The notes beneath the pieces were generated by a model, which was not told where the DNA came from, did no database searches, and saw nothing but the letters and a program-made list of their open reading frames with translations. Shown here piece after piece: positions 1-5,667 of a DNA stretch of 8,405 nucleotides (positions within the stretch are counted from its first letter, which is position 1; each line of letters opens with the position of its first letter). The stretch lies in NCBI GenBank assembly GCA_964418835.1, contig CAYQNJ010000033.1:1-8405 (forward strand), in the 5' to 3' direction. Position numbers and translations under genes: made by a program. The DNA comes from UBA9076 sp964418835. GTDB taxonomy: Bacteria > Bacillota_I > Bacilli_A > Erysipelotrichales > Erysipelotrichaceae.

Positions 1-206
1 TTGTGAATATAGGATTAGGTTCATTATGGAGTTCCATGTTGTTTTCAAATGGTTACATGTACTACCTTGCAAAATCTGTTATTAAAAATATTGTTTTATT
101 ACCATTAGAAATAATAATGATGGCTATAATATTTAACATACTGCTTCCTTACCTAATAAAACAGGGTCTTATTAAAGAAAACCCTGTTCCACTTAAACTA
201 TTCTAA
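1..206 (+). CDS. C-terminal fragment of a membrane protein, probably an ECF transporter S component
   Basis: The reading frame is open from the left window edge (first full codon at position 3) to a TAA at 204-206, so this is the 3' end of a longer gene; the GTG at position 3 is most likely an internal valine. The 67 visible residues contain a strongly hydrophobic stretch at about residues 24-52, with the pattern VIKNIVLLPLEIIMMAIIF, followed by a short polar tail ending in LKLF. A last helix with an 'IKNIVLLPLE' motif after a tyrosine-rich loop resembles the C-terminus of S components of energy-coupling-factor vitamin transporters, which bind a vitamin or micronutrient in the membrane and pair with the EcfT/EcfA module. 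This assignment rests on recall of family patterns and on a fragment, so the substrate cannot be given. The end overlaps the convergent capA-like gene by 9 bp and contains that gene's terminator hairpin. Confidence 0.6.
   Translation, partial: VNIGLGSLWSSMLFSNGYMYYLAKSVIKNIVLLPLEIIMMAIIFNILLPYLIKQGLIKENPVPLKLF
154..188 (-). terminator. Rho-independent terminator of the PHP-CapA operon
   Basis: Positions 160-167 (AACAGGGT) and 181-188 (ACCCTGTT) form a perfect 8-bp inverted repeat with a 13-nt loop. Read on the minus strand, the hairpin starts 9 nt after the CapA stop codon and is followed by TTATT (159-155) after the TT that closes the stem, a short U-rich tract. On the plus strand the hairpin is followed by CCACTT, so it should not terminate plus transcripts. 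The hairpin lies fully inside the coding end of the convergent membrane protein gene. Confidence 0.65.
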
Positions 207-1352
207 TCCACCAACTCTAATTTGATCATCACGTTCTGTGATGATTTTTATATACTCTTCATAAATAGACTCATGATTATTAAGAATACTATCATCTAAT
301 TGAGAGAATAAATACAATTTAAAGTTCTTTACATTATTGTCATAGTAAGTATAAATTAAATCAGCTTCTGGCTGGCTTATTTCAACACTAGACTTACCAT
401 TTATTTCAGTCTTATTAATCTTAATTCCACCAATCATACCAATCTTTTTATTCAATGAATCTTGAGCACTTATAAAGTTCCCTAAGGAATAAAATACGAT
501 AGTATCATCAATCCATTCTATAGGTTGTATTACATGAGGATGCGCACCTATAACTATATCAGCTCCAGCATCCGCAAGTAGCTTTGCATAGTGTTCTTGT
601 TCACTTGAAGGTTTAAATGTGTACTCTTGACCCCAATGCATTGAAACAATTACTACATCAACCATATCTTTAACTCTACTTACATCATTACTAACCATTT
701 CCTCATTATATACATTCACAAGGTATTCTTTACCCTTAGGAGCTAATAAACCATTTGTGCCATATGTATAAGCTAAAAATGCATAAGTTATACCATTTTT
801 TTCATATATATTAACCTTATCTCTATCTTCTAATGATAAATAAGATCCCGCAGTAACTACTGGTTTATCTTTCCAATAAGTTAAAGAATTAATAACACCA
901 ATTTCATCTTTATCTAAAGTATGATTATTTGCGGTAGAAACTAAGTTAAATCCAATATCAATCATATTATCCCCAAACTCAATAGGACTATTAAATCTAG
1001 GATAACTAGATAAACCAAGTTCTACTCCACCTAATATTGTTTCTTGATTGTAATAACACAAATCACAATTCCCAAATACAGGTGCCACATTTTCTAACAT
1101 TCCACTAAAATCATAACTACCATCTTCTTGTAAGGCATCATTATATACTGCCCCATGAAGTAATGCGTCCCCTACCATATAAAGTTGTACACTATAATTT
1201 TTTGCGACTGGAATTGGAGATGGTTGAGGTTCTACCATTTTATTTGGATCATATTTGTTCATCACAAAGTTTAAAGCCATTCCTAAAACACCAATCAATA
1301 CTAAAATTGATAATACCAACATTCCTAACTGTTTAAAAATACTCTTTTTCAT
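198..1352 (-). CDS. CapA/PgsA-family membrane-anchored metallophosphatase-like protein
   Basis: This 384-residue protein has an N-terminal membrane anchor (about residues 8-31) after a short basic start (MKKSIFKQ), then a proline-rich linker (41-48) and one extracytoplasmic domain. The domain has the signature pattern of the CapA family (PGA_cap, calcineurin-like fold): MVGDALLH with D62 and H66, YNQE at 101-104, ANNHTLD with N143, H144 and D147, HWG at 239-241, GAHPH at 269-273 with H271 and H273, and YSLGNF at 288-293. CapA/PgsA proteins act in poly-gamma-glutamate capsule synthesis or export, but many homologues occur in organisms without that capsule. No capB, capC or pgsE-like partner is seen here, so a capsule role is not supported and the substrate is unknown. 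It follows the PHP gene after 13 bp, with a modest ribosome site (AGGGAT) just before the ATG, and is probably translated from the same transcript. The stop codon is TAG. Confidence 0.88.
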   Translation of the reverse strand: MKKSIFKQLGMLVLSILVLIGVLGMALNFVMNKYDPNKMVEPQPSPIPVAKNYSVQLYMVGDALLHGAVYNDALQEDGSYDFSGMLENVAPVFGNCDLCYYNQETILGGVELGLSSYPRFNSPIEFGDNMIDIGFNLVSTANNHTLDKDEIGVINSLTYWKDKPVVTAGSYLSLEDRDKVNIYEKNGITYAFLAYTYGTNGLLAPKGKEYLVNVYNEEMVSNDVSRVKDMVDVVIVSMHWGQEYTFKPSSEQEHYAKLLADAGADIVIGAHPHVIQPIEWIDDTIVFYSLGNFISAQDSLNKKIGMIGGIKINKTEINGKSSVEISQPEADLIYTYYDNNVKNFKLYLFSQLDDSILNNHESIYEEYIKIITERDDQIRVGGLE

Positions 1353-1365
1353 CTATATCCCTACA

Positions 1366-2235
1366 TCAATACTTTGATATTCTTTCCCTTAACTTCCTTA
1401 CAATTTCACTTCCATCTTCAGAAAATCCTGTTTGACCTATTTTAATATTTGGTTTAGTTATTCCATGAAAATCAGAACCACATGTTTTAACTAAATCAAA
1501 CTCTTTTACTATATCATTATAGAAGTCATTATCATCTTTATCATGATAACTAGTATATACTTCTATTCCATCAATTCCAGAATCTATTAACTTATTAATC
1601 TTATCCTTATCATGTCCTAAATTAACTTTAGGATGAGCTAGTACTACAACTCCATGATTTTCATGGATTAAATCTATCACTTCTTTATAATTAGGTAAAT
1701 CTAATTTAACATAACCCCACTTACCAATCGCTAGATTATCCCAATAATAATTAGCTATAGGATTATTAGACTTAATCCCTGTTTGATATATTTCTAATTC
1801 AGGATGTTTAACATCATTAAGCAGCACTCTTTCTATTTCCACATTAGAAAATCCATCAAAATTTGAATAAGACTTTATTTTTTCAACATCTAACTTACAT
1901 CCATATCTTTCTTCTATTTTCTTAAGTCTATCATAAGAAATTCTATTTAATTCATTTTTATAATGAACTTTTAGCTTTTCTATTCTTTTATCATCAAATG
2001 ATAAACCATAACCCAATAGATGAATAATATCATCTTCAAAAAAACAATCTATTTCAATTCCACTGATTACCTCTATATCTTTACTTTGGAGACCTTCTAA
2101 ACTCCCAAGGTATTCATTATGATCACAAATAGCTAAAACATTAATTTTATTTTTAATAGCTAATTCTATTATTTCTTCTACTGATTGTGTGCTATCAAAA
2201 CTGTAATTTGAATGTGTATGTAAATCAACTTTCAT
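1366..2235 (-). CDS. PHP-domain metal-dependent phosphoesterase (TrpH/YciV-like)
   Basis: This 289-residue protein carries the ordered metal-binding motifs of the PHP (polymerase and histidinol phosphatase) fold: DLHTHS with H6 and H8, D14, CDHN with D38 and H39, GIEI with E61, H72, AHPK with H201, and GSDFHG with D255 and H257. These residues normally hold three metal ions that hydrolyse phosphate esters. The order and size match the TrpH/YciV group, of which E. coli YciV (RNase AM) is a 5'-3' exonuclease that also acts on 3',5'-bisphosphonucleotides; whether this protein has that activity is inference. The middle insertion (about 85-180) is the usual helical region of the group, here rich in Lys, Glu and Asn. 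No signal peptide is seen, so it is cytoplasmic. The ATG at 2235 has GAGGG seven bases upstream. It is the first gene of an operon with the CapA-like gene and ends in TGA. Confidence 0.88.
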   Translation of the reverse strand: MKVDLHTHSNYSFDSTQSVEEIIELAIKNKINVLAICDHNEYLGSLEGLQSKDIEVISGIEIDCFFEDDIIHLLGYGLSFDDKRIEKLKVHYKNELNRISYDRLKKIEERYGCKLDVEKIKSYSNFDGFSNVEIERVLLNDVKHPELEIYQTGIKSNNPIANYYWDNLAIGKWGYVKLDLPNYKEVIDLIHENHGVVVLAHPKVNLGHDKDKINKLIDSGIDGIEVYTSYHDKDDNDFYNDIVKEFDLVKTCGSDFHGITKPNIKIGQTGFSEDGSEIVRKLRERISKY

Positions 2236-2288
2236 CCTTTTTCCCTCATTTTTAGTATATCATATTAGAAAAGGAAGAAAGATACCAT
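2236..2288. promoter_or_regulatory. Divergent promoter region between PHP gene and yggS
   Basis: These 53 bp are the only space for promoters of two divergent units. Overlapping -10-like boxes are visible: TATACT on the minus strand (2259-2254), 18 bp from the PHP start, and TATATC on the plus strand (2256-2261), 27 bp from the yggS start. I see no convincing -35 box at the right spacing for either. The two transcripts would compete for the same A/T-rich core. The box choice is tentative. Confidence 0.35.
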
Positions 2289-2906
2289 ATGAATAACTAT
2301 AAACAAATAAAAAGTGAATTAAAAAGTTCTAAGTTATGTATAGTAACTAAAAATAGAAGTAAAGACCAAATAATGAATTACTATAATCAAGGTGAAAGAA
2401 TATTTGGTGAAAACAAAGCACAAGAGTTATTAAGTAAAGTAGATTTACCAAATGATATTAAATGGCAATTCATAGGACATTTACAAAAAAATAAAGTAAG
2501 AAGTATATTACCTTATGTGGAGTGTATTCAATCAGTAGACTCTTTTAAACTAGCAAATGTAATTAATAAAGAAGCTATTAAAATTAATAAAACAATTAAT
2601 ATATTAGTACAATTTAACCTAGCAAAAGAAGACACAAAATCAGGCTTATCATATGAAGAAGCTGATAGTTTCTTTGATCAATGTAGTAGTTTAACAAACA
2701 TTAAAATAAAAGGTATTATGCTGATGGGACCACATGTAAATGATGAAGAAGAAATAAAAAAAGTATTTAAACAAGGAAGAGAATTATTTGATTCTCTTAA
2801 AGTTAAATACGATATAGATACATTATCAATGGGTATGTCAGATGATTATAAACTGGCATTAGAAGAAGGTTCTACAATGGTTAGAATAGGTTCTATACTA
2901 TTTTAA
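2289..2906 (+). CDS. yggS: YggS/PLPBP-family pyridoxal-phosphate-binding protein
   Basis: This 205-residue protein matches the YggS/YlmE/PROSC family, single-domain TIM barrels (alanine-racemase N-terminal fold) that bind PLP and maintain vitamin B6 and amino/keto-acid balance without a known catalytic reaction. Visible motifs are VTK with the PLP-binding lysine K21, FGENKAQEL at 39-47, WQFIGHLQKNK at 59-69, SVDS at 82-85, KSGL at 117-120, LSMGMSDD at 179-186 and GSTMVRIGS at 194-202, whose Arg and Gly residues form the phosphate-binding site. The protein is shorter than the usual 220-235 residues because the N-terminal helix before the lysine and the tail after the final IG.ILF are both trimmed. 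All core motifs remain, so it should be functional. A GGAAG at 2273-2277 lies 11 bases before the ATG, rather far for a ribosome site. It is not next to the cell-division genes with which yggS often travels. Its stop overlaps that of the convergent membrane-protein gene by 4 bp. Confidence 0.93.
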   Translation: MNNYKQIKSELKSSKLCIVTKNRSKDQIMNYYNQGERIFGENKAQELLSKVDLPNDIKWQFIGHLQKNKVRSILPYVECIQSVDSFKLANVINKEAIKINKTINILVQFNLAKEDTKSGLSYEEADSFFDQCSSLTNIKIKGIMLMGPHVNDEEEIKKVFKQGRELFDSLKVKYDIDTLSMGMSDDYKLALEEGSTMVRIGSILF

Positions 2907-3250
2907 GCAAAAAATGTCCAACCAAGAAAAACATAAATTAAATTTAATAAAAAACCTTTAGTCTTTAATATAGTTAATATATTAATCAATTGAGGTAATA
3001 TATCATACCCCATATCTGTAAGCATTAAAAATACAAACAAAAAAGCCACTACAAGCTTTTTAACCCAAGTTTTGCTTTTTCTATATTGATATAAACTAAT
3101 ACCAAAAGCAAAACATATACAAGCCCTAAAGAAAGTTAATACTACATCACTTTGACTTGAAGGAACTATAGTACTAATTAGTGCATATATAATACCTGAT
3201 ACACCTAAAGTAATTAATGGTTTACCATAATCATCCATAAAATGTGTCAT
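2903..3250 (-). CDS. Small multi-pass membrane protein of unknown function
   Basis: I do not recognise this 115-residue protein. It is very hydrophobic, with probable membrane segments at about 11-29, 36-54, 64-80 and 99-115, separated by a basic loop (YQYRKSKTWVKK, 54-65) that should lie in the cytoplasm, and a segment with Asp and Gly (LTDMGYD, 77-83). Reality as a gene is supported by a strong ribosome site, GGAGGA, six bases before the ATG, by a clean open frame, and by lack of any competing gene. A second Met at codon 5 is a less likely start. It is divergent from the aminotransferase gene across 115 bp and converges on yggS, sharing the 4-bp TTAA at 2903-2906 as overlapping stops. It is probably monocistronic. 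No charged catalytic cluster or transporter signature is visible, so no function is proposed. Confidence 0.75.
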   Translation of the reverse strand: MTHFMDDYGKPLITLGVSGIIYALISTIVPSSQSDVVLTFFRACICFAFGISLYQYRKSKTWVKKLVVAFLFVFLMLTDMGYDILPQLINILTILKTKGFLLNLIYVFLGWTFFA

Positions 3251-3365
3251 TACAAATCCTCCATTTAATATTCAAGTTTAAACTAATCTTAATTTGAAAT
3301 CTAGTGTTTCTTGATTTATTTAACTTTCAAGTTTAGAATTTCATTATATATAAAGGAGAAAACCC
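3251..3365. promoter_or_regulatory. Divergent intergenic region with a 10-bp direct repeat and a palindrome
   Basis: The region separates the small membrane protein gene (-) from the aminotransferase gene (+). The 10-mer TTCAAGTTTA occurs twice in the same orientation, at 3271-3280 and 3326-3335. The first copy runs into the palindrome AGTTTAAACT (3275-3284), and the second overlaps the first two bases of the -10 box of the aminotransferase promoter. Such a pair could be an operator for a regulator acting on both genes, but in DNA this AT-rich a chance repeat is possible. Confidence 0.35.
3311..3339 (+). promoter_or_regulatory. Sigma-A-type promoter of the aminotransferase gene
   Basis: TTGATT at 3311-3316 and TAGAAT at 3334-3339 are separated by exactly 17 bp, each close to the TTGACA/TATAAT consensus. 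Transcription would start near 3346, giving a leader of about 20 nt that carries the ribosome site AAGGAG (3353-3358), 7 bases from the ATG at 3366. The -10 box overlaps the second copy of the TTCAAGTTTA repeat. Confidence 0.6.
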
Positions 3366-4604
3366 ATGACTTTCACAAGAAAAAGCGCTGATTTAGTTCC
3401 TATAGTAGATACTGTTTTTGCGATTGTAAAATTAGCAAAGGAAGATAAAGAAAAAAACGGACCAGAAAATGTTGTAGATGCTACTATTGGTTCTTTATAT
3501 GGTGAAGATGGAAAATTAGTAGCACTAAATACCGTATTTGAAAACTATGATAGAATTCCTCATACAGTAAAGGCTGCATATGCTAGTAGTTTTTTAGGAA
3601 ATGAAGGATTTAGAAAACAAGTATACTCTTGGCTATTTGAAAATATAAACAGTAACTTAAAACATGAAGTTATCGCAACTCCTGGTGGAAGTGGTGCAGT
3701 CTCGCTTACTTTTCAATCAATCTTAGAAGAAGGTCAAACAGTAATAATCCCTGATATTGCATGGGGAAGTTATAAGCTTATGGCTTCACAAAATAACTTT
3801 AAAGCAGTAACTTATAACATGTTTGAAGGAAATAATTTTAATATAAATTCATTTAAAGAAACAATACTAAACATAGCTAAAACACAAGATAAAATCTTAG
3901 TAGTAATTAACGACCCTTGTCATAACCCTACTGGATATACTATGAGTAAAGAAGAATGGAAAGAAGTAATTATATTCTTAAATGAAGTATCTAAAAAAAC
4001 TCCTTGTGTAGTATTAAATGATATTGCCTATATGGATTATTCATATGATTTAGATAATTCAAGAAAGTATTTAGAATTATTTAATGATATAAGTGATAAT
4101 TTATTGGTTATACTAGCATTTAGTATATCTAAATCATTAACTTCATATGGTTTAAGATGTGGAGCAGCAGTTGTTTTAGCAACAAAACAAGAATCTGTAG
4201 ATGAAGCAAGGATAGTATTTGAAAAAGGAGCTAGAGCAACTTGGAGTAACATTCCAAATGCGGCTATGGATAACTTTACCTGGGTAACAACCACAAACAA
4301 AGTAAAATTCTTAGAAGAAAAACAAAAATACATTGATTTAATGAAAGAAAGATCTTCTATTTTCATTAAAGAATCAAAAGAAGTTGGTTTAACACATTAT
4401 CCTTACATAGAAGGATTCTTTGTGACACTAGATATGAAAGATAATAACATCAGAGATGTTTTCCATCAAAAACTTATGGATAATCATATATATACAGTAT
4501 GTGTAAACAAAGGAATTAGAGTTGCAATATGTAGTTTACCAGTAAATAAAGTATATGGTTTAGCTAAAAAGATGAAAGAAATATATAGAGAAATAGAAAA
4601 GTGA
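3366..4604 (+). CDS. PLP-dependent aminotransferase, class I fold (aspartate/aromatic aminotransferase-like)
   Basis: This 412-residue protein has the full set of fold-type I aminotransferase motifs: a glycine-rich cofactor loop TPGGSG (105-110), an aromatic W133 where the PLP ring is stacked in AspC-type enzymes, HNPTG at 186-190 with N187, NDIAY with D219 and Y222, SISKS with the Schiff-base lysine K256, GLRCG with R264 that binds the PLP phosphate, and GIRVAICS with R385 in the place of the arginine that holds the substrate alpha-carboxylate. The N-terminal 'VVDATIGSLYGEDGKLVAL' and the 'CHNPTGYTMSKEEW' segment resemble the AspC/TyrB branch (2-oxoglutarate-linked transfer from aspartate or aromatic amino acids). 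The donor cannot be fixed from sequence reading: the residue corresponding to the second-carboxylate-binding Arg292 of AspC comes from the partner subunit and I cannot align it safely. Start ATG has a good ribosome site. It is probably monocistronic and ends in TGA inside a shared terminator. Confidence 0.9.
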   Translation: MTFTRKSADLVPIVDTVFAIVKLAKEDKEKNGPENVVDATIGSLYGEDGKLVALNTVFENYDRIPHTVKAAYASSFLGNEGFRKQVYSWLFENINSNLKHEVIATPGGSGAVSLTFQSILEEGQTVIIPDIAWGSYKLMASQNNFKAVTYNMFEGNNFNINSFKETILNIAKTQDKILVVINDPCHNPTGYTMSKEEWKEVIIFLNEVSKKTPCVVLNDIAYMDYSYDLDNSRKYLELFNDISDNLLVILAFSISKSLTSYGLRCGAAVVLATKQESVDEARIVFEKGARATWSNIPNAAMDNFTWVTTTNKVKFLEEKQKYIDLMKERSSIFIKESKEVGLTHYPYIEGFFVTLDMKDNNIRDVFHQKLMDNHIYTVCVNKGIRVAICSLPVNKVYGLAKKMKEIYREIEK

Positions 4605-4620
4605 GTTTAAACTCACTTTT
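4597..4620. terminator. Bidirectional palindromic terminator between aminotransferase and hydrolase genes
   Basis: The 24 bp at 4597-4620 are a perfect palindrome (stem 4597-4606 with 4611-4620 around a TTAA loop), beginning in AAAA and ending in TTTT, so both strands give a hairpin followed by U residues. It contains the aminotransferase stop (TGA, 4602-4604) and the first two bases, on the plus strand, of the hydrolase stop codon (4619-4621), so both convergent genes end within it. Confidence 0.85.
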
Positions 4621-5608
4621 ATTTACTCCAAAATTTATTTAAATCATCACTTAGTTCACTACTAACTTCCATTGGTAAAGAGTGTGTAGTATTTTCATAA
4701 ACTTTAACTTCACCTTTTAAAAATAACTTAGCATTTTCTAATGTCTCTTCACTTGTGATAGAAGAATTATCCGCAATTGCGACATATACAGGTATATTTA
4801 AAGATTTTATATCATCCTTACTTAATGTTTTAGGAGTTGGCAGTTCACTATCATACCCAGAACTTGCAATGCTAATCATAGTTGCTAAAGGATCATCAGA
4901 AGAAATATCACTAACATCTTCATTAGATATCTTAGATAAACCATAATCCCTTATTAATTTTGGAAAAAAATCAATATTACTTATTGTAGCCCAAAACAAT
5001 ATAGAAACAGATGGATAATTTAACGCTAGAGCTGGTTCTAATAATACAAGTGAATTTAATTTTTCTGGATAAGATAAAGCAAAATTAGCTGCATAACCTC
5101 CTCCAAATGAGTGACCAATTAAGTTTACTTTATCTAATTTAAGTTCATCCATAACTTCTTTTAGATAAGCACTTACATCACTAACATCTTTTAAGGGAAC
5201 ATATTGTACAGACTTACCTGCATCACCTAATGCATCTATTGCATAAACTTTATTCTTTTTAGAAAAATCTTTTACATTATCTATCCACATAGGAGCTCCA
5301 GAACTATGCCCTGGTAACAAAAACATTGGCACTCCAATACTATCTCCCCAACTATATACTCTAACTAATCCAAAAGAAGTCTCAATGTCATAAGTTTCAT
5401 TTGGTGGATTTAATTTTAAAACCTTATCATATGCTTTATTATATTGATTTTCATATTCAAAGGTTTTAAATTCACCTAATTCAGGTGTATTAAAAAATAT
5501 TCCACGTATTAATACAATTAATATAGCTATAATGAGGAGAATTAATAATAATTTACGATTCGACTTATTAAAAACGGTTCTATCTCTTTTCATAAAATAA
5601 TGTTCCAT
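4619..5608 (-). CDS. Membrane-anchored alpha/beta hydrolase
   Basis: This 329-residue protein starts with a basic stretch (KRDRTVFNKSNRK) and one membrane helix at about 19-36, followed by an alpha/beta-hydrolase domain that should face outside. Visible elements are LLPGHSSG at 97-104 (oxyanion-hole loop), DALGDAGKS at 125-133, the nucleophile elbow GHSFGG at 165-170 with S167, the probable acid D280 in VAIADNS, and the probable catalytic histidine H309 in TTHSLP. A serine-aspartate-histidine triad is therefore complete. The family includes esterases, lipases and peptidases, and the substrate cannot be told. The region between about 195 and 255, rich in Ser, Asp and Ile, is the usual place of the cap domain. 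The start at codon 1 is preferred over Met6 because AGGAGGT ends six bases before it. It has its own promoter candidate just after the groEL terminator and ends in the shared palindrome. Confidence 0.88.
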   Translation of the reverse strand: MEHYFMKRDRTVFNKSNRKLLLILLIIAILIVLIRGIFFNTPELGEFKTFEYENQYNKAYDKVLKLNPPNETYDIETSFGLVRVYSWGDSIGVPMFLLPGHSSGAPMWIDNVKDFSKKNKVYAIDALGDAGKSVQYVPLKDVSDVSAYLKEVMDELKLDKVNLIGHSFGGGYAANFALSYPEKLNSLVLLEPALALNYPSVSILFWATISNIDFFPKLIRDYGLSKISNEDVSDISSDDPLATMISIASSGYDSELPTPKTLSKDDIKSLNIPVYVAIADNSSITSEETLENAKLFLKGEVKVYENTTHSLPMEVSSELSDDLNKFWSK

Positions 5609-5629
5609 AGGGTACCTCCTATTTCATAT

Positions 5630-5658
5630 ATTATACAAAAAAAAAGATTGATAACTAT
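5630..5658 (-). promoter_or_regulatory. Promoter candidate for the alpha/beta hydrolase gene
   Basis: A perfect TATAAT lies on the minus strand at 5635-5630, 21 bp from the start codon. The -35 region at 17-bp spacing (5658-5653) reads ATAGTT, which is poor and sits in the groEL terminator loop and stem. The hydrolase gene is downstream of a strong terminator, so a separate promoter is expected; the weak -35 may mean activator dependence or an alternative spacing. Confidence 0.45.
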
Positions 5659-5667
5659 ATCAATCTT
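5637..5667 (-). terminator. Rho-independent terminator of groESL
   Basis: Positions 5644-5653 and 5658-5667 form a perfect 10-bp stem with a 4-nt loop. On the minus strand the stem runs into nine T residues (5645-5637), a classic intrinsic terminator. Two bases of the groEL stop codon (5668-5666) are in the stem. On the plus strand the tract after the hairpin is not T-rich, so it acts in one direction. Confidence 0.9.

Noticed and set aside
2884..2905. Short hairpin TAGAA-TAGG-TTCTA at the end of yggS as a possible terminator
   Set aside because: The stem is only five A/T-rich pairs and the T-run is distant and interrupted, too weak to support a terminator call.
4037..4366. 109-codon minus-strand open frame inside the aminotransferase gene
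   Set aside because: It lies wholly within a gene with complete family motifs on the other strand, has no recognisable domain, and its composition is that of an antisense shadow.
3275..4613. The palindrome AGTTTAAACT occurs both in the divergent region (3275-3284) and in the terminator core (4604-4613), possible recurring regulatory site
   Set aside because: The second copy is explained by the terminator palindrome, and an A/T-rich 10-base palindrome can recur by chance in this composition.
4755..4946. 63-codon plus-strand open frame within the alpha/beta hydrolase gene
   Set aside because: It is antisense to a gene with an intact catalytic triad and has no independent support.
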